This document shows positions 7,966 through 15,903 of a DNA stretch of 64,000 nucleotides, in pieces (the first letter of the stretch is position 1; the number at the start of each line of letters is the position of its first letter). A model generated the notes under the pieces. It saw only the letters and a program-made list of their open reading frames with translations. It was not told the DNA's origin and made no database searches. The position numbers and the translations under genes are program-made. Origin of the DNA: Pseudacidovorax intermedius (GTDB lineage: Bacteria; Pseudomonadota; Gammaproteobacteria; Burkholderiales; Burkholderiaceae_C); assembly GCF_001476815.1 (NCBI RefSeq), contig NZ_LDSL01000009.1, forward strand, positions 25,336 through 89,335, read 5' to 3'.

Positions 7966-9105
7966 ATGAAGCACATCGTCGCCTTCGGCGCAGCCCTGCT
8001 GGCCGCCGCCGCCGTCCATGCCCAGGACATCAAGATCGGGGGCTTGCTCGAGACCTCGGGCTTCGCCGCCTCCCTCGGCAAGCCCGGCCTGGAAGGCGCG
8101 CAACTCGCCATCGACCAGGTCAATGCTCAAGGCGGCATCAACGGCCGCAAGGTGCAGCTGATCAACGTCAACTCCGAGAGCGACAACACCAAGACGGTTT
8201 CCGGCGTGAAGCGGCTCATCGAGCAGGACAAGGTCACGGCCATCATCGGACCGATGAGCAGCGGCTCCGCCTTCGCCATCGTGGACACCATCGAGAAGTC
8301 GAAGGTGCCCATGGTGGCCAACGCGGCCACCCGGGCCGTGGTGCTGCCGCCGGAGCAGAAGACCTTCTCCTTCCTCGCGCCGCTGACCGATGCCGTGGTG
8401 CAGGTCGCGCTGCTCAAGGACATGCAGGCACGCGGCATCACGAAGATCGCCATCCTCAACTCCGACGTGGCCTTCGGCACGAGCGGACGCGATTCGCTGG
8501 TGAAGCTCGCCCCCGACTACAAGATCGAGATCGTCGGCAAGGAGACCTTCGGCAACGGTGACACCGACATGACGCCGCAGCTCACGAAGATCCGGGCCTC
8601 GGACGCGCAGGCCGTCGTCGTGTGGGCCACCGGGCCCGGCCTGGCGATCGCGACCAAGAACCACCGTTCGCTCGGCATCAAAACACCGCTGTACATGGCC
8701 CACTCGGCCAACGACTTCAACTACCTGCGGCTGGCCGGAGAATCGGCCAACGGCATCCTGCTGCCGTCGACCAAGCTCTACGTGACCCAGTCGCTGGCGG
8801 CGAGCGACCCGCAGAAGGCGGTGGTGTCGCGCTTCGTCAGCGACTACGAGGCCAAGTTCGGCCAGCCGCCCGCGACCTTCGCCGGCAACGGCTACGACGC
8901 CGCCATGCTGATCGTCAATGCGATTCGCAAGGCAGGCACCGATCCCGTGGCCGTGCGCGATGCCATCGAGGCGACCAAGGACCATGCCGGCGTGACCGCG
9001 GTCTACAGCTACGGGCCCCAGGACCACTTCGGCACCCGGCCGGAGAGCGTCGTGATGCTGACCGTCAAGGCGGGCAAGTTCGAGCTGGCCGGTGCCCCGA
9101 AGTGA
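7966..9105 (+). CDS. LivK-type periplasmic substrate-binding protein of the ABC importer
   Basis: The 379-residue product starts with a short signal peptide (MKHIVAFGAALLAAAAVHAQ, cleavage after A-Q) and continues with the type I periplasmic-binding fold. KIGGLLETSGFAASLGKPG, GAQLAIDQVNAQGGINGRK and VTAIIGPMSSGSAFA are typical of branched-chain-amino-acid/amide binding proteins (Peripla_BP_6). The ATG at 7966 is chosen because it sets up the signal peptide and is preceded by GAAAGAAAG; upstream in-frame starts would destroy the signal. It is the receptor of the importer encoded just upstream. The ligand is unknown. Its stop lies 28 bases from the end of the convergent LysR gene. Confidence 0.9.
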   Translation: MKHIVAFGAALLAAAAVHAQDIKIGGLLETSGFAASLGKPGLEGAQLAIDQVNAQGGINGRKVQLINVNSESDNTKTVSGVKRLIEQDKVTAIIGPMSSGSAFAIVDTIEKSKVPMVANAATRAVVLPPEQKTFSFLAPLTDAVVQVALLKDMQARGITKIAILNSDVAFGTSGRDSLVKLAPDYKIEIVGKETFGNGDTDMTPQLTKIRASDAQAVVVWATGPGLAIATKNHRSLGIKTPLYMAHSANDFNYLRLAGESANGILLPSTKLYVTQSLAASDPQKAVVSRFVSDYEAKFGQPPATFAGNGYDAAMLIVNAIRKAGTDPVAVRDAIEATKDHAGVTAVYSYGPQDHFGTRPESVVMLTVKAGKFELAGAPK

Positions 9106-9133
9106 GCGGGACCCGCGCCATCGGAACGCACGG

Positions 9134-10081
9134 TCAGTCGGCGCGAAACGCCAGATGCTCGGCCACCGTCGTCACCATCTCCGTGATGGCGGTGGACGCG
9201 CGCGTGAACCGGTAGTGGTGGGTATGCGCCAGCACCAGGTTCGGGGCACGCAGCGAGGACTTCAACTCGACCGAATGCGTGTTCGGCGGGCAGAAGTTCA
9301 GCAGCGAGAAGCCCTGCCCGTCGTTCACCAACCCGAGCAGCATGGTCATGGTGTTCACGCGGTGGGCGATGCGCGGCGCCACGCCGTCGGCGCTGAATGC
9401 CGAGAGCATGTAGTTGCGGGTGCGCGGCGTGTCCAGCAGGATGAGCGGCTCGGTCGCCAGGTCCCGCACCGACACGTGCTGGCGCCGCAGCAGCGGATGG
9501 CCGGGTGGCAGCACGGCCTGCAGCGGGGCCGGCCGGATGTCGATGCACTCGACGCCGGACGGAATCTCGAAGTCGTAGGTCAGCGCCAGGTCGAAGGCGC
9601 CGGTCTGCAGCCCTTCCATCAGGTACTCGTGGTGGCCCTCGTACCAGTGCAGCCGTGCCTTCGGCAGGCTTTCTGCCGCCATGCGCATCACCGGCGGCAC
9701 CACATAGGGCGCGAAGGAGAAGAGGCAGGCCAGGTGCACCTGCCCCTGGACATGCCGGGCATCGGCCAGCCGGCCCGAACCCAGCTCCCAGGACTGCAGC
9801 AGCAGGTTTCGGCATTCGACGGCGAAGGCGCTGCCGGCATCCGTCAGCACCAGCCCGCGCGCATGGCGGCGCAGGAAAAGCTGCACGCTGAGCACTTCTT
9901 CGAGATGGGCGATGGCGGCAGACACGGCCGGGGCCGAGACGTGCAGGGAGTCGGCCGCCTTCTGCAGCGACTGATGCCGGGCCACGGCCACGAAATAGGA
10001 CAGCTGGCGCAGGGAAAACTCGGGCGCCCGCAGCTCGGCGCTGTGTTCGCCGATGGTTCTGGTGGCCGGGTCTTGGCTCAT
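9134..10081 (-). CDS. LysR-type transcriptional regulator
   Basis: This 315-residue LysR protein has an N-terminal winged helix-turn-helix (LRQLSYFVAVARHQSLQKAA, then HVSAPAVSAAIAHLEEVL) preceded by an unusual extension of about 24 residues. A periplasmic-binding-like effector domain follows. It lies antisense inside the Rieske/importer locus, between the binding-protein gene and the aldolase gene, and only 26 bases separate its start from the aldolase start. That divergence makes it the obvious candidate regulator of the aldolase-to-reductase half and perhaps the whole locus. No nearer methionine exists at the HTH, so the extended start is kept. Confidence 0.9.
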   Translation of the reverse strand: MSQDPATRTIGEHSAELRAPEFSLRQLSYFVAVARHQSLQKAADSLHVSAPAVSAAIAHLEEVLSVQLFLRRHARGLVLTDAGSAFAVECRNLLLQSWELGSGRLADARHVQGQVHLACLFSFAPYVVPPVMRMAAESLPKARLHWYEGHHEYLMEGLQTGAFDLALTYDFEIPSGVECIDIRPAPLQAVLPPGHPLLRRQHVSVRDLATEPLILLDTPRTRNYMLSAFSADGVAPRIAHRVNTMTMLLGLVNDGQGFSLLNFCPPNTHSVELKSSLRAPNLVLAHTHHYRFTRASTAITEMVTTVAEHLAFRAD

Positions 10082-10091
10082 GGGCGGGAGT

Positions 10092-10109
10092 ATGTCGAAA
10101 TGTTCACAT
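10092..10109. promoter_or_regulatory. candidate LysR operator between regulator and aldolase
   Basis: ATGT (10092-10095) and ACAT (10106-10109) form an inverted repeat with a 10-base centre, giving the TGT-N10-ACA dyad seen in many LysR boxes. It fills the 26-bp divergent gap and touches the annotated aldolase start codon. If it is the operator, the aldolase might really start at the ATG at 10126. Confidence 0.3.
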
Positions 10110-10893
10110 GGCGCAAGGCTGGACCATGACGGGACCGGCCAACCCTTTCAAGTTCCAGGCCAGCGCACGGCCGCCCGTGCTTGGCGCGACCGAGGACGCG
10201 CGCGCCAATGCGAAGGTCCGGCTTGCCGCCGCATTCCGGCTCCTTGGCACCCTGGGACTCAACACAGGCGTGGCCGGGCATCTGACCGTGCGTGATCCGG
10301 TCCTGCCGGACCACTTCTGGGTGAATGCCTTCGGACGGCCCTATGCGTCGATGCGTCCGGACGACCTGACGCTGGTCCGGCATTCGGGCGACGTGGTGCA
10401 CGGGCGCGCCATCAATGCGGCCGCTTTCGCCATCCACGCGGAGCTCCACCGCGCCCGCCCCGACGTCCATTGCGTCGTGCACGGGCACCCGGTGCACGGC
10501 ACGGCCTTCGCGGCACTGGGAAGACGCCTGCTGCCGATCAACCAGGACGTCTGCGCCGTCTCGGAGGACCACGTGGTGTACGGCGAGCCGAGCGGATTGG
10601 TGGTCGAACTCGATGAGGGCCGCCGCATCGCGGAGGCGCTGGCCACGCATAAGGCAGCGATCCTGCTGAACCATGGGCTGCTCACCGTGGGGCAGACGGT
10701 CGACGAGGCGGTGTGGTGGTTCATCCTGATGGACCGAAGCTGCCAGATCCAGCTGCTGGCCGAGGCAGCGGGCACGCCACGGGTGCTCCCGCCCGATGTC
10801 GCCCGCGGCATCGCCAGGCAAATCGGAACGGCGGCGTTCGGCTGGTTCCAGTGCCAGCCACTGATCGGCCCTTACCTGGCGCAGCTGCAATGA
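10108..10893 (+). CDS. class II aldolase/adducin family protein
   Basis: The 261-residue cytosolic protein has the class II aldolase (AraD/FucA/adducin) layout. NTGVAGHLTVRDP is the phosphate/substrate loop, VVHGHPVHGTAF supplies the two metal-binding histidines, and LLNHGLLTVG supplies the third. Members cleave or decarboxylate hydroxylated carbon skeletons using Zn2+. The close relatives in aromatic/heterocycle loci are often annotated only to family level. The start at 10108 overlaps a possible LysR operator; 10126 is an alternative. The stop overlaps the next ATG (ATGA at 10890-10893), so four genes from here to 13752 form one coupled unit. It probably processes an intermediate made by the oxygenase, which is inference from position. 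Confidence 0.85.
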   Translation: MAQGWTMTGPANPFKFQASARPPVLGATEDARANAKVRLAAAFRLLGTLGLNTGVAGHLTVRDPVLPDHFWVNAFGRPYASMRPDDLTLVRHSGDVVHGRAINAAAFAIHAELHRARPDVHCVVHGHPVHGTAFAALGRRLLPINQDVCAVSEDHVVYGEPSGLVVELDEGRRIAEALATHKAAILLNHGLLTVGQTVDEAVWWFILMDRSCQIQLLAEAAGTPRVLPPDVARGIARQIGTAAFGWFQCQPLIGPYLAQLQ

Positions 10894-11504
10894 CCGGTCC
10901 AGACCCTGCGCCGGCGTCCGTTCCGGTCGATGCCCTGATGCACGGCTGGCCCGCGGCATGGTTCGCGCTGCACCACCGCGCCCGGCTGGCGGCCGGCGAC
11001 GCCGTGCTGGTGCTCGATGCCGCCAGTCACATCGGCATGGCCTGCGTCCAGCTGGCCAAGGCGGCGCAGGCGCAGGTCATCGCACTCACGCGGCTGCGCG
11101 CCGAATTCGATGCCGTTCGTGGCTGCGGGGCGGACGACGTCGTCAGCCTGGAGGAGAGCCAGTGGGCCGACATCGTCCGCGAACACGGAGGCGCCGACGT
11201 GATCGCCGGCATCGCCGATGCCGACCTGCTCGTCCACAGCATGCGTGCCCTGGCGCGCCATGGACGCCTGCTCGTGATGGCACCGCCGGACACGCTGCCT
11301 GCGGAACTGCCGCTGACGCCACTGCTGCGTCGAAGCGGCACCCTGCACGCGGCGTTCTGGTCGCCCGACCAGGCGCGCCGATTGGGCCAACCCATCATGA
11401 CGGCCCTCTCCGCGCTGTGGGCACAAGGTGCCATCCGGCTCGATGACCACGGCAAAGGCATCACGGCGTTCCATCCCGACAGGCCAGACCTGCCTAGAAC
11501 ATGA
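10890..11504 (+). CDS. N-terminally truncated zinc-type/quinone oxidoreductase-like (MDR) protein
   Basis: The 204-residue product corresponds only to the cofactor-binding half of medium-chain dehydrogenase/reductases. WPAAWFALHHRARLAAGDAVLVL, then the Rossmann loop ASHIGMACVQLAKAAQAQVIALT, is followed by a partial C-terminal lobe. The usual 110-120-residue GroES-like catalytic domain is absent. The start is tidily coupled to the aldolase stop (ATGA), and the stop is coupled to the amidase ATG at 11501, so this looks like an established short gene rather than a fresh break. It may bind NAD(P)H without the normal active site, or be a decayed enzyme kept for coupling. Family call good, function unknown. 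Confidence 0.7.
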   Translation: MTGPDPAPASVPVDALMHGWPAAWFALHHRARLAAGDAVLVLDAASHIGMACVQLAKAAQAQVIALTRLRAEFDAVRGCGADDVVSLEESQWADIVREHGGADVIAGIADADLLVHSMRALARHGRLLVMAPPDTLPAELPLTPLLRRSGTLHAAFWSPDQARRLGQPIMTALSALWAQGAIRLDDHGKGITAFHPDRPDLPRT

Positions 11505-12811
11505 CCCCATCTTCAGACCCTCGCTCGGCGAAGAGCGCAACCCGCATCCGCGAGGAACTCGCACGCCGTTCCACCACCGCGCGGGCTGTGCTCGAGCAGG
11601 CGCTCGATGTCGTCGTCGCTCGCGAGCCCACGGTGCGGGCGTGGAAGCTGATGCGCGATGCACCGGCCCGCCAGCGGGCCGATGCCCTCGACGGCGACCT
11701 CGACCGGCGTGACGGCGGACTGCTCGCCGGCATTCCGGTGGCGGTCAAGGACCTGATGGACACCGCAGACATGCCCACCGCCTACGGCTCGACCATCTAC
11801 GCCGGCCACCAGCCGGCGCGCGACGCAGCCTGCGTCGCCCGGCTCCGCGCGGCCGGCGCCAACATCCTGGGCAAGACCATCACCACCGAATTCGCCTACT
11901 TCTCGCCGGGCGAGACCACCAACCCCTGGGACGCGGCACGCACGCCAGGCGGCTCGTCGAGCGGCTCGGCCGCGGCTGTCGCCGCCGGCATGGTGCCGCT
12001 GGCGCTCGGGAGCCAGACGGCCGGCTCCCTGATCCGACCTGCGTCGTACTGCGGCGTGTTCGCGCTCAAGCCGACACATGGCGTGTTCGACCTGCAAGGC
12101 GTCAAGGGACTGTCGCCGTCGCTCGACACCCTGGGATGGCTGGCCCGGACGGCGAACGACCTGGAACTCATGCGCTGTGCGCTGCTGGACGAGCCCTTCG
12201 CGCCGCTGCCGGACATGCCCGCGTCCGGCTGCCGCGTCGGCGTGCTGCGCACGCACGAATGGGCCGAGGCGCAGCCCGACGGCCAGGCAGCGTTCGAGGA
12301 GGCAGTGCGGAGGCTGCAGGCTAGCGGCATGACGCTCATCGGCAAGGACATGCCCGGCGAGCAGGCCACACTCGCCCAGGACCAGAAGCGGGTGATGGCC
12401 TACGAGGCGGCACGCGAACTGGCGTTCGAGCTTGAGCACCATGCCGACGCATTGAGCCGGCCCTTGCGCGAACTGCTGAACCAGGGGCGGGCCCTAACCC
12501 AGGCCGAGTACCTGGCCGCACAGGCGCGCGCAGCCGTCGGCCGGCAGGTGGCGCAAGCCCTCATGGCCGATGTCGATGCCCTGCTCGTGCCGGCCGCTCC
12601 CGGCGAAGCGCCGCTTGGCCTCGACGCGACCGGCGACCCGGTGTTCAGCCGCGTCTGGACGCTGCTCGGCCTGCCCTGCGTCAGCGTGCCCGGCCTTCGC
12701 GGTCCCCATGGCATGCCCATCGGCATGCAGCTGGTGGGCCACCGACATCAGGAGCGTGCGCTGCTGGCATTGGCGGCGAGCGTCCACATCGTGCTCGACA
12801 CCCCACTATGA
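11501..12811 (+). CDS. amidase (amidase-signature family)
   Basis: This 436-residue enzyme belongs to the amidase signature family (GatA/AmiE-like Ser-cisSer-Lys hydrolases). The catalytic lysine is K83 in VAVKDLMDT. The cis-serine lies in TPGGSSSGSAAAV (about S152). The nucleophile is S176 in SQTAGSLIRPA. It hydrolyses a carboxamide to acid and ammonia in the cytoplasm. It overlaps the genes on both sides by four bases. Together with the DUF1116 protein and the amide/amino-acid-type importer, it suggests that the imported compound contains an amide, carbamoyl or lactam group. The substrate is not deducible from sequence. Confidence 0.88.
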   Translation: MTPSSDPRSAKSATRIREELARRSTTARAVLEQALDVVVAREPTVRAWKLMRDAPARQRADALDGDLDRRDGGLLAGIPVAVKDLMDTADMPTAYGSTIYAGHQPARDAACVARLRAAGANILGKTITTEFAYFSPGETTNPWDAARTPGGSSSGSAAAVAAGMVPLALGSQTAGSLIRPASYCGVFALKPTHGVFDLQGVKGLSPSLDTLGWLARTANDLELMRCALLDEPFAPLPDMPASGCRVGVLRTHEWAEAQPDGQAAFEEAVRRLQASGMTLIGKDMPGEQATLAQDQKRVMAYEAARELAFELEHHADALSRPLRELLNQGRALTQAEYLAAQARAAVGRQVAQALMADVDALLVPAAPGEAPLGLDATGDPVFSRVWTLLGLPCVSVPGLRGPHGMPIGMQLVGHRHQERALLALAASVHIVLDTPL

Positions 12812-13752
12812 AACTCATCGTCCAGGCCACAGAGTTCATCGCCGACGGCGTGCGCCGGCTCCACTTCGCCGCAGCGGACGGCCAGGCGCTGCCGCCCTGC
12901 ACGGCAGGCGCGCACCTCAAGATCGCACTGGCCGCCGACGCGGGTGGCATGGTGCGCGAGTACTCGATCGTCGGCCGCGGGGCCGAGGGCGACTGCTACG
13001 AAGTGGCGGTGCAACTGGAGCCGGCCGGCCGCGGCGGTTCGCGCGCCATGCATGCCCTGGCCGCCGGCGACATCGTCGACGCGCAGGGTCCTTTCAATGC
13101 GTTCCCGCTGCGCGGCGGCGCGACACACCGTGTGCTCATCGCAGGGGGGATCGGCATCACGCCGATCCTCTCGATGGCACGGGAACTGCGGGGTGGCGGC
13201 CTTCCGTTCGAGTTGCACTACGCGGCGAAGTCGCGGCACCGCACGGCCTTCCACGACGAGGTCGCTGCCTTGCCCGGCGCCACCATCTACCACAGCGAAG
13301 AGGGTGCACGCGAGCGCATGCCCGTTGCTGCCATCCTCGCCGACCCCGCGCCGGGGCGGCAGCTCCATGTGTGCGGTCCGCGTTCGCTCATCGCCGAGGT
13401 CGTGGAGACGGCTCGGCGCCTGGGGTGGAACGAGGACGACGTCCATTTCGAGACCTTCGGCGGCGCGGTCGCTCTGGGCGCCGACCGGCCGATTCGCGTG
13501 GAACTGCGGGCCAGCGGCCGCACGATTCTGGTCAAGGCGGATGAGTCCATCCTCGACGCCATGCTGGCCGCAGGCATGGACCCGCTCTACGACTGCCGTC
13601 GCGGCGAGTGCGGCATGTGCATCACCGGGGTGATCGAGGGCGTGCCGGAACACCGGGACCACGCGCTCACCGATGCCGAGAAGGCCAGCGGCAAGGTGAT
13701 CTGTACCTGCGTGTCGCGCGCGCGCAGTGCGGACCTCGTGCTCGATATCTAG
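12808..13752 (+). CDS. ferredoxin reductase-type oxygenase reductase (phthalate dioxygenase reductase / VanB family)
   Basis: The 314-residue protein has an FMN-binding barrel with the REYSIVGRG flavin motif, an NAD-binding domain (LIAGGIGITPILSMA), and a C-terminal plant-type [2Fe-2S] domain with cysteines C263, C268, C271 and C301. This is the single-chain reductase that feeds Rieske oxygenases such as phthalate or vanillate oxygenase, so it is the natural partner of the alpha subunit at 1240-2607. The ATG overlaps the amidase stop. Its TAG stop (13750-13752) lies inside the 6-bp target duplication of the IS481-type element that follows. The reading frame ended there before insertion too, so the gene is intact. 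Confidence 0.88.
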   Translation: MKLIVQATEFIADGVRRLHFAAADGQALPPCTAGAHLKIALAADAGGMVREYSIVGRGAEGDCYEVAVQLEPAGRGGSRAMHALAAGDIVDAQGPFNAFPLRGGATHRVLIAGGIGITPILSMARELRGGGLPFELHYAAKSRHRTAFHDEVAALPGATIYHSEEGARERMPVAAILADPAPGRQLHVCGPRSLIAEVVETARRLGWNEDDVHFETFGGAVALGADRPIRVELRASGRTILVKADESILDAMLAAGMDPLYDCRRGECGMCITGVIEGVPEHRDHALTDAEKASGKVICTCVSRARSADLVLDI

Positions 13753-13753
13753 T
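13748..13753. repeat. left target-site duplication of the IS481-type element
   Basis: TCTAGT here is repeated exactly at 14771-14776. The NCTAGN form is the target known for IS481. The reductase stop codon TAG is part of this copy. Confidence 0.85.
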
Positions 13754-13778
13754 TGTCGTGTCTCAATAGGTTGTTCAC
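13754..13778. repeat. left terminal inverted repeat of the IS
   Basis: This 25-base end begins TGTCG and contains CAATAGGTTGTTC. It pairs with 14746-14770 in reverse complement with four mismatches. Confidence 0.85.
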
Positions 13779-13836
13779 CCGGAAGGGTCTGGGAGACTGG
13801 AGTTACCACGCTTCAGTCACCAGAGGGATCTTCCGA

Positions 13837-14775
13837 GTGAACAGCCATAAGAATGCCAGATTGACCTTCGAAGGACGCAAATTGCTTGTCCAGCGCATCG
13901 CCACCCTGGGGCTGATGCCCGCAGCCGAGGCTGCGGGCATCAGCCCGCGCACCGCACGCAAGTTGCTCCAGCGCTTCGAGCAGCATGGCGAGCGCGGCCT
14001 GCTGGACCGCAGCTCACGCCCGGCTCGCACGCGCTCCTGCCTGGACGCGCAGCTTTGCGAGCGCATCGAACAGCTTCGCCGCTGTCGCATGCCCATGCGG
14101 CAGATCGCTCGCATCGTCGGGCGCAGCGTGCCCACCGTGTGCCGGCTGCTCGCCCGCCTGGGTCTGTCCAGCCTGAAGGCGCTCGATCCTGTCAGCGCGC
14201 CGCTGCGCTACGAGCGCGATGCACCCGGTGAGCTTCTGCACATCGACACCAAGAAGCTCGGACGCATCGTGCGGCCCAGCCACCGCGTCACAGGCAACCG
14301 GCGCGACTCGGTGGACGGCGCAGGCTGGGAGTTCGCCCACGTGGCCATCGACGACCATTCCCGCCTGGGCTTCGTGCAGATGCATGCTGATGAGCGCAAG
14401 GACTCGGCGGTGAGCTTCCTGCTGGCGGCCGTGGCGCACTATGGGCAGCTGGGCGTGAAGATCAAGCGGCTGATCACCGACAACGGCTCGGCGTATCGCT
14501 CGCGGCTGTTCGCCAAGACCTGTCAGGCGCTGGGCATCAAGCACACCTTCACCCGGCCTTACCGCCCCCAGACCAACGGCAAGGCCGAGCGTTTCATTCA
14601 GACCTGTCTGCGCGAATGGGCCTATGGACGCACCTGGGCCAACAGTGCCGAGCGCACCGCCTGGTTGCCAGCTTTCCTGCGCTACTACAACTGCGAGCGC
14701 CCGCACTGCGCTCTGGGGCACAAGCCCCCAGCCTCCCGCCTTTGTGGGAACAACCTATTGCAACTCGACATCTAG
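13837..14775 (+). CDS. IS481-family DDE transposase
   Basis: The 312-residue transposase has an N-terminal helix-turn-helix region (AAEAAGISPRTARKLLQRF, then MRQIARIVGRSVPTV). An integrase core follows with the first Asp in LLHIDTKKLGRI, the second in RLITDNGSAYRS and the Glu in NGKAERFIQT, then YNCERPHCALGHKPP. I choose GTG at 13837, which has GAGGGA upstream; the frame is open back to the IS end at 13753. The TAG stop is supplied by the right target duplication outside the element, so the last residues and the stop depend on the insertion site. Confidence 0.92.
   Translation: MNSHKNARLTFEGRKLLVQRIATLGLMPAAEAAGISPRTARKLLQRFEQHGERGLLDRSSRPARTRSCLDAQLCERIEQLRRCRMPMRQIARIVGRSVPTVCRLLARLGLSSLKALDPVSAPLRYERDAPGELLHIDTKKLGRIVRPSHRVTGNRRDSVDGAGWEFAHVAIDDHSRLGFVQMHADERKDSAVSFLLAAVAHYGQLGVKIKRLITDNGSAYRSRLFAKTCQALGIKHTFTRPYRPQTNGKAERFIQTCLREWAYGRTWANSAERTAWLPAFLRYYNCERPHCALGHKPPASRLCGNNLLQLDI
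14746..14770. repeat. right terminal inverted repeat of the IS
   Basis: This is the reverse-complement partner of 13754-13778, ending CGACA. It encodes the last residues of the transposase. Confidence 0.85.
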
Positions 14776-14776
14776 T
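14771..14776. repeat. right target-site duplication of the IS481-type element
   Basis: Exact copy of TCTAGT at 13748-13753. It provides the TAG stop of the transposase. The following 14777-14897 holds no gene I can support. Confidence 0.85.
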
Positions 14777-14897
14777 CCGGGGTCCATCGCGTCCAAGGCG
14801 TCGTGGACGAGGCCGGTTCGCTCAACGTTCTTCGGCACCAGGCTCGATGACCCCGAAGCGGCGCGCTGCGAACGCGCTCGAGCGGCGGCAACGTCCC

Positions 14898-15779
14898 TCA
14901 GCGCGGGCCGCCCCGCGGACCATGCACGGTGCCCGCCGATTCCGCCCGCAGCAGGGCACAGATCCCCCGCACCTCCCGCTGAATCACCTTCGCCACCTCA
15001 TCCCGCCGCTTGGCCCCCAACCGGCTGGAAATGGCCGCGACGCTGATGGCCGCCACCGGGTTGTGCGGCGGAAAGGCCACCCCCACCGCCGCAGTGCCGG
15101 GCGTGGCCGCACTGTCCAGAAAGGCATACCCGCGCGCATGCGTCTCGGCCACGGCCTGGCGCACGAAGCCGGGCGCAAAGGCGCCGAACTTGGCGTAGCG
15201 CGCGTCGTTGGCTTCGATGATGGGCTCGATGTCGGCGGCGGGCAGCGCGCTCAGGATGGCCAGGCCGCCGGCCCCGACGCCCATGGGCCGGCGGATGCCC
15301 ACGTCCAGCGTCAGCGCCTTGATGGGGTAGTCGCCCAGCACGCGGCTGGTGCAGATGGCTTCCATACCGCGCCGCTCGCTCAGGTAGACCGTGTCCTGCG
15401 TCTCTTCGGCGATGGCATGCATGGCCGCGTCGCACAGCTCGCTCAGGCGGTAGCGGGGTTCGGCCAGCAGGCCCAGCTCGTGCAGCAGCGGGCCCAGGTG
15501 GTACTTGCGGGTCAGCGGGTCGCGCAGCACCAGGCCTTCCAGCTCCAGCCGCTGCAGCATGCGAAAGCAGGTGGACATGGGCAGGCCGCTCATGGTCACC
15601 ACGTCGGCGATGCGCATGCCGCGCCGCCCGCGCGAGGCCACGACGCGCAGCATGCCGACCACGCGCTCGATGCTCTGGGTGCCGGTGCGGGCCACGGCCG
15701 CCTCGCGGGGTTGCGTCGGCGTTGAAGGCTGCGCCGACGCGCCGGCCTTCTTGCGGAGAGTTCGTTTTTCAGTTTCCAC
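14898..15779 (-). CDS. IclR-family transcriptional regulator
   Basis: This 293-residue IclR protein has a winged-helix N-terminal domain (SIERVVGMLRVVASRGRRGM, then MSGLPMSTCFRMLQRLELEG) and a ligand-binding GAF-like domain (RRPMGVGAGGLAILSALPA near the middle, HNPVAAISVAA later). The frame is open back to 15980 but without a plausible start. I choose GTG at 15779 because it gives a compact basic N-terminus and sits on a palindrome (15776-15786) typical of an autoregulated IclR operator. It is divergent from the aconitase-like operon that starts 124 bp away, so it probably senses a substrate or product of that pathway. Confidence 0.85.
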   Translation of the reverse strand: METEKRTLRKKAGASAQPSTPTQPREAAVARTGTQSIERVVGMLRVVASRGRRGMRIADVVTMSGLPMSTCFRMLQRLELEGLVLRDPLTRKYHLGPLLHELGLLAEPRYRLSELCDAAMHAIAEETQDTVYLSERRGMEAICTSRVLGDYPIKALTLDVGIRRPMGVGAGGLAILSALPAADIEPIIEANDARYAKFGAFAPGFVRQAVAETHARGYAFLDSAATPGTAAVGVAFPPHNPVAAISVAAISSRLGAKRRDEVAKVIQREVRGICALLRAESAGTVHGPRGGPR

Positions 15780-15786
15780 AGTGTGG
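15776..15786. promoter_or_regulatory. candidate IclR operator, palindrome CCACA-G-TGTGG
   Basis: A perfect 5-bp dyad (CCACAGTGTGG) overlaps the GTG start of the IclR gene in the divergent gap before the aconitase-like operon. Position and symmetry suit negative autoregulation. The call rests on symmetry only. Confidence 0.4.
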
Positions 15787-15826
15787 CAGTAATCGGGGTT
15801 GCACCTGAACGCTGGCGCTCTGTGTG

Positions 15827-15839
15827 CCAATGTAATTGG
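15827..15839. promoter_or_regulatory. second inverted repeat in the IclR/aconitase-like gap, CCAAT-N3-ATTGG
   Basis: A perfect 5-bp dyad with a 3-base centre lies about 65 bases before the aconitase-like start. It could be the IclR operator for the operon or lie in its promoter. No strong -10/-35 pair is evident. Confidence 0.3.
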
Positions 15840-15903
15840 GTCAAGCGCGATGCAGCAACCGCCACATGGTGGGAATCGCGCATGCCAACGAGCGGAGACA
15901 TCC

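Larger units (their letters stand above)
13754..14770 (+). mobile_element. complete IS481-family insertion sequence (1017 bp)
   Basis: The element is bounded by imperfect 25-bp terminal inverted repeats (13754-13778 and 14746-14770, 21 of 25 positions matching; shared core CAATAGGTTGTTC). It is flanked by a perfect 6-bp direct repeat TCTAGT. It carries a single transposase gene. Size, terminal TGT, NCTAGN target and DDE transposase all agree with the IS481 family. It lies immediately after the reductase stop, so it probably separates the catabolic operon from whatever followed. The sharp ends and intact gene suggest a recent and possibly still active insertion. Confidence 0.92.
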
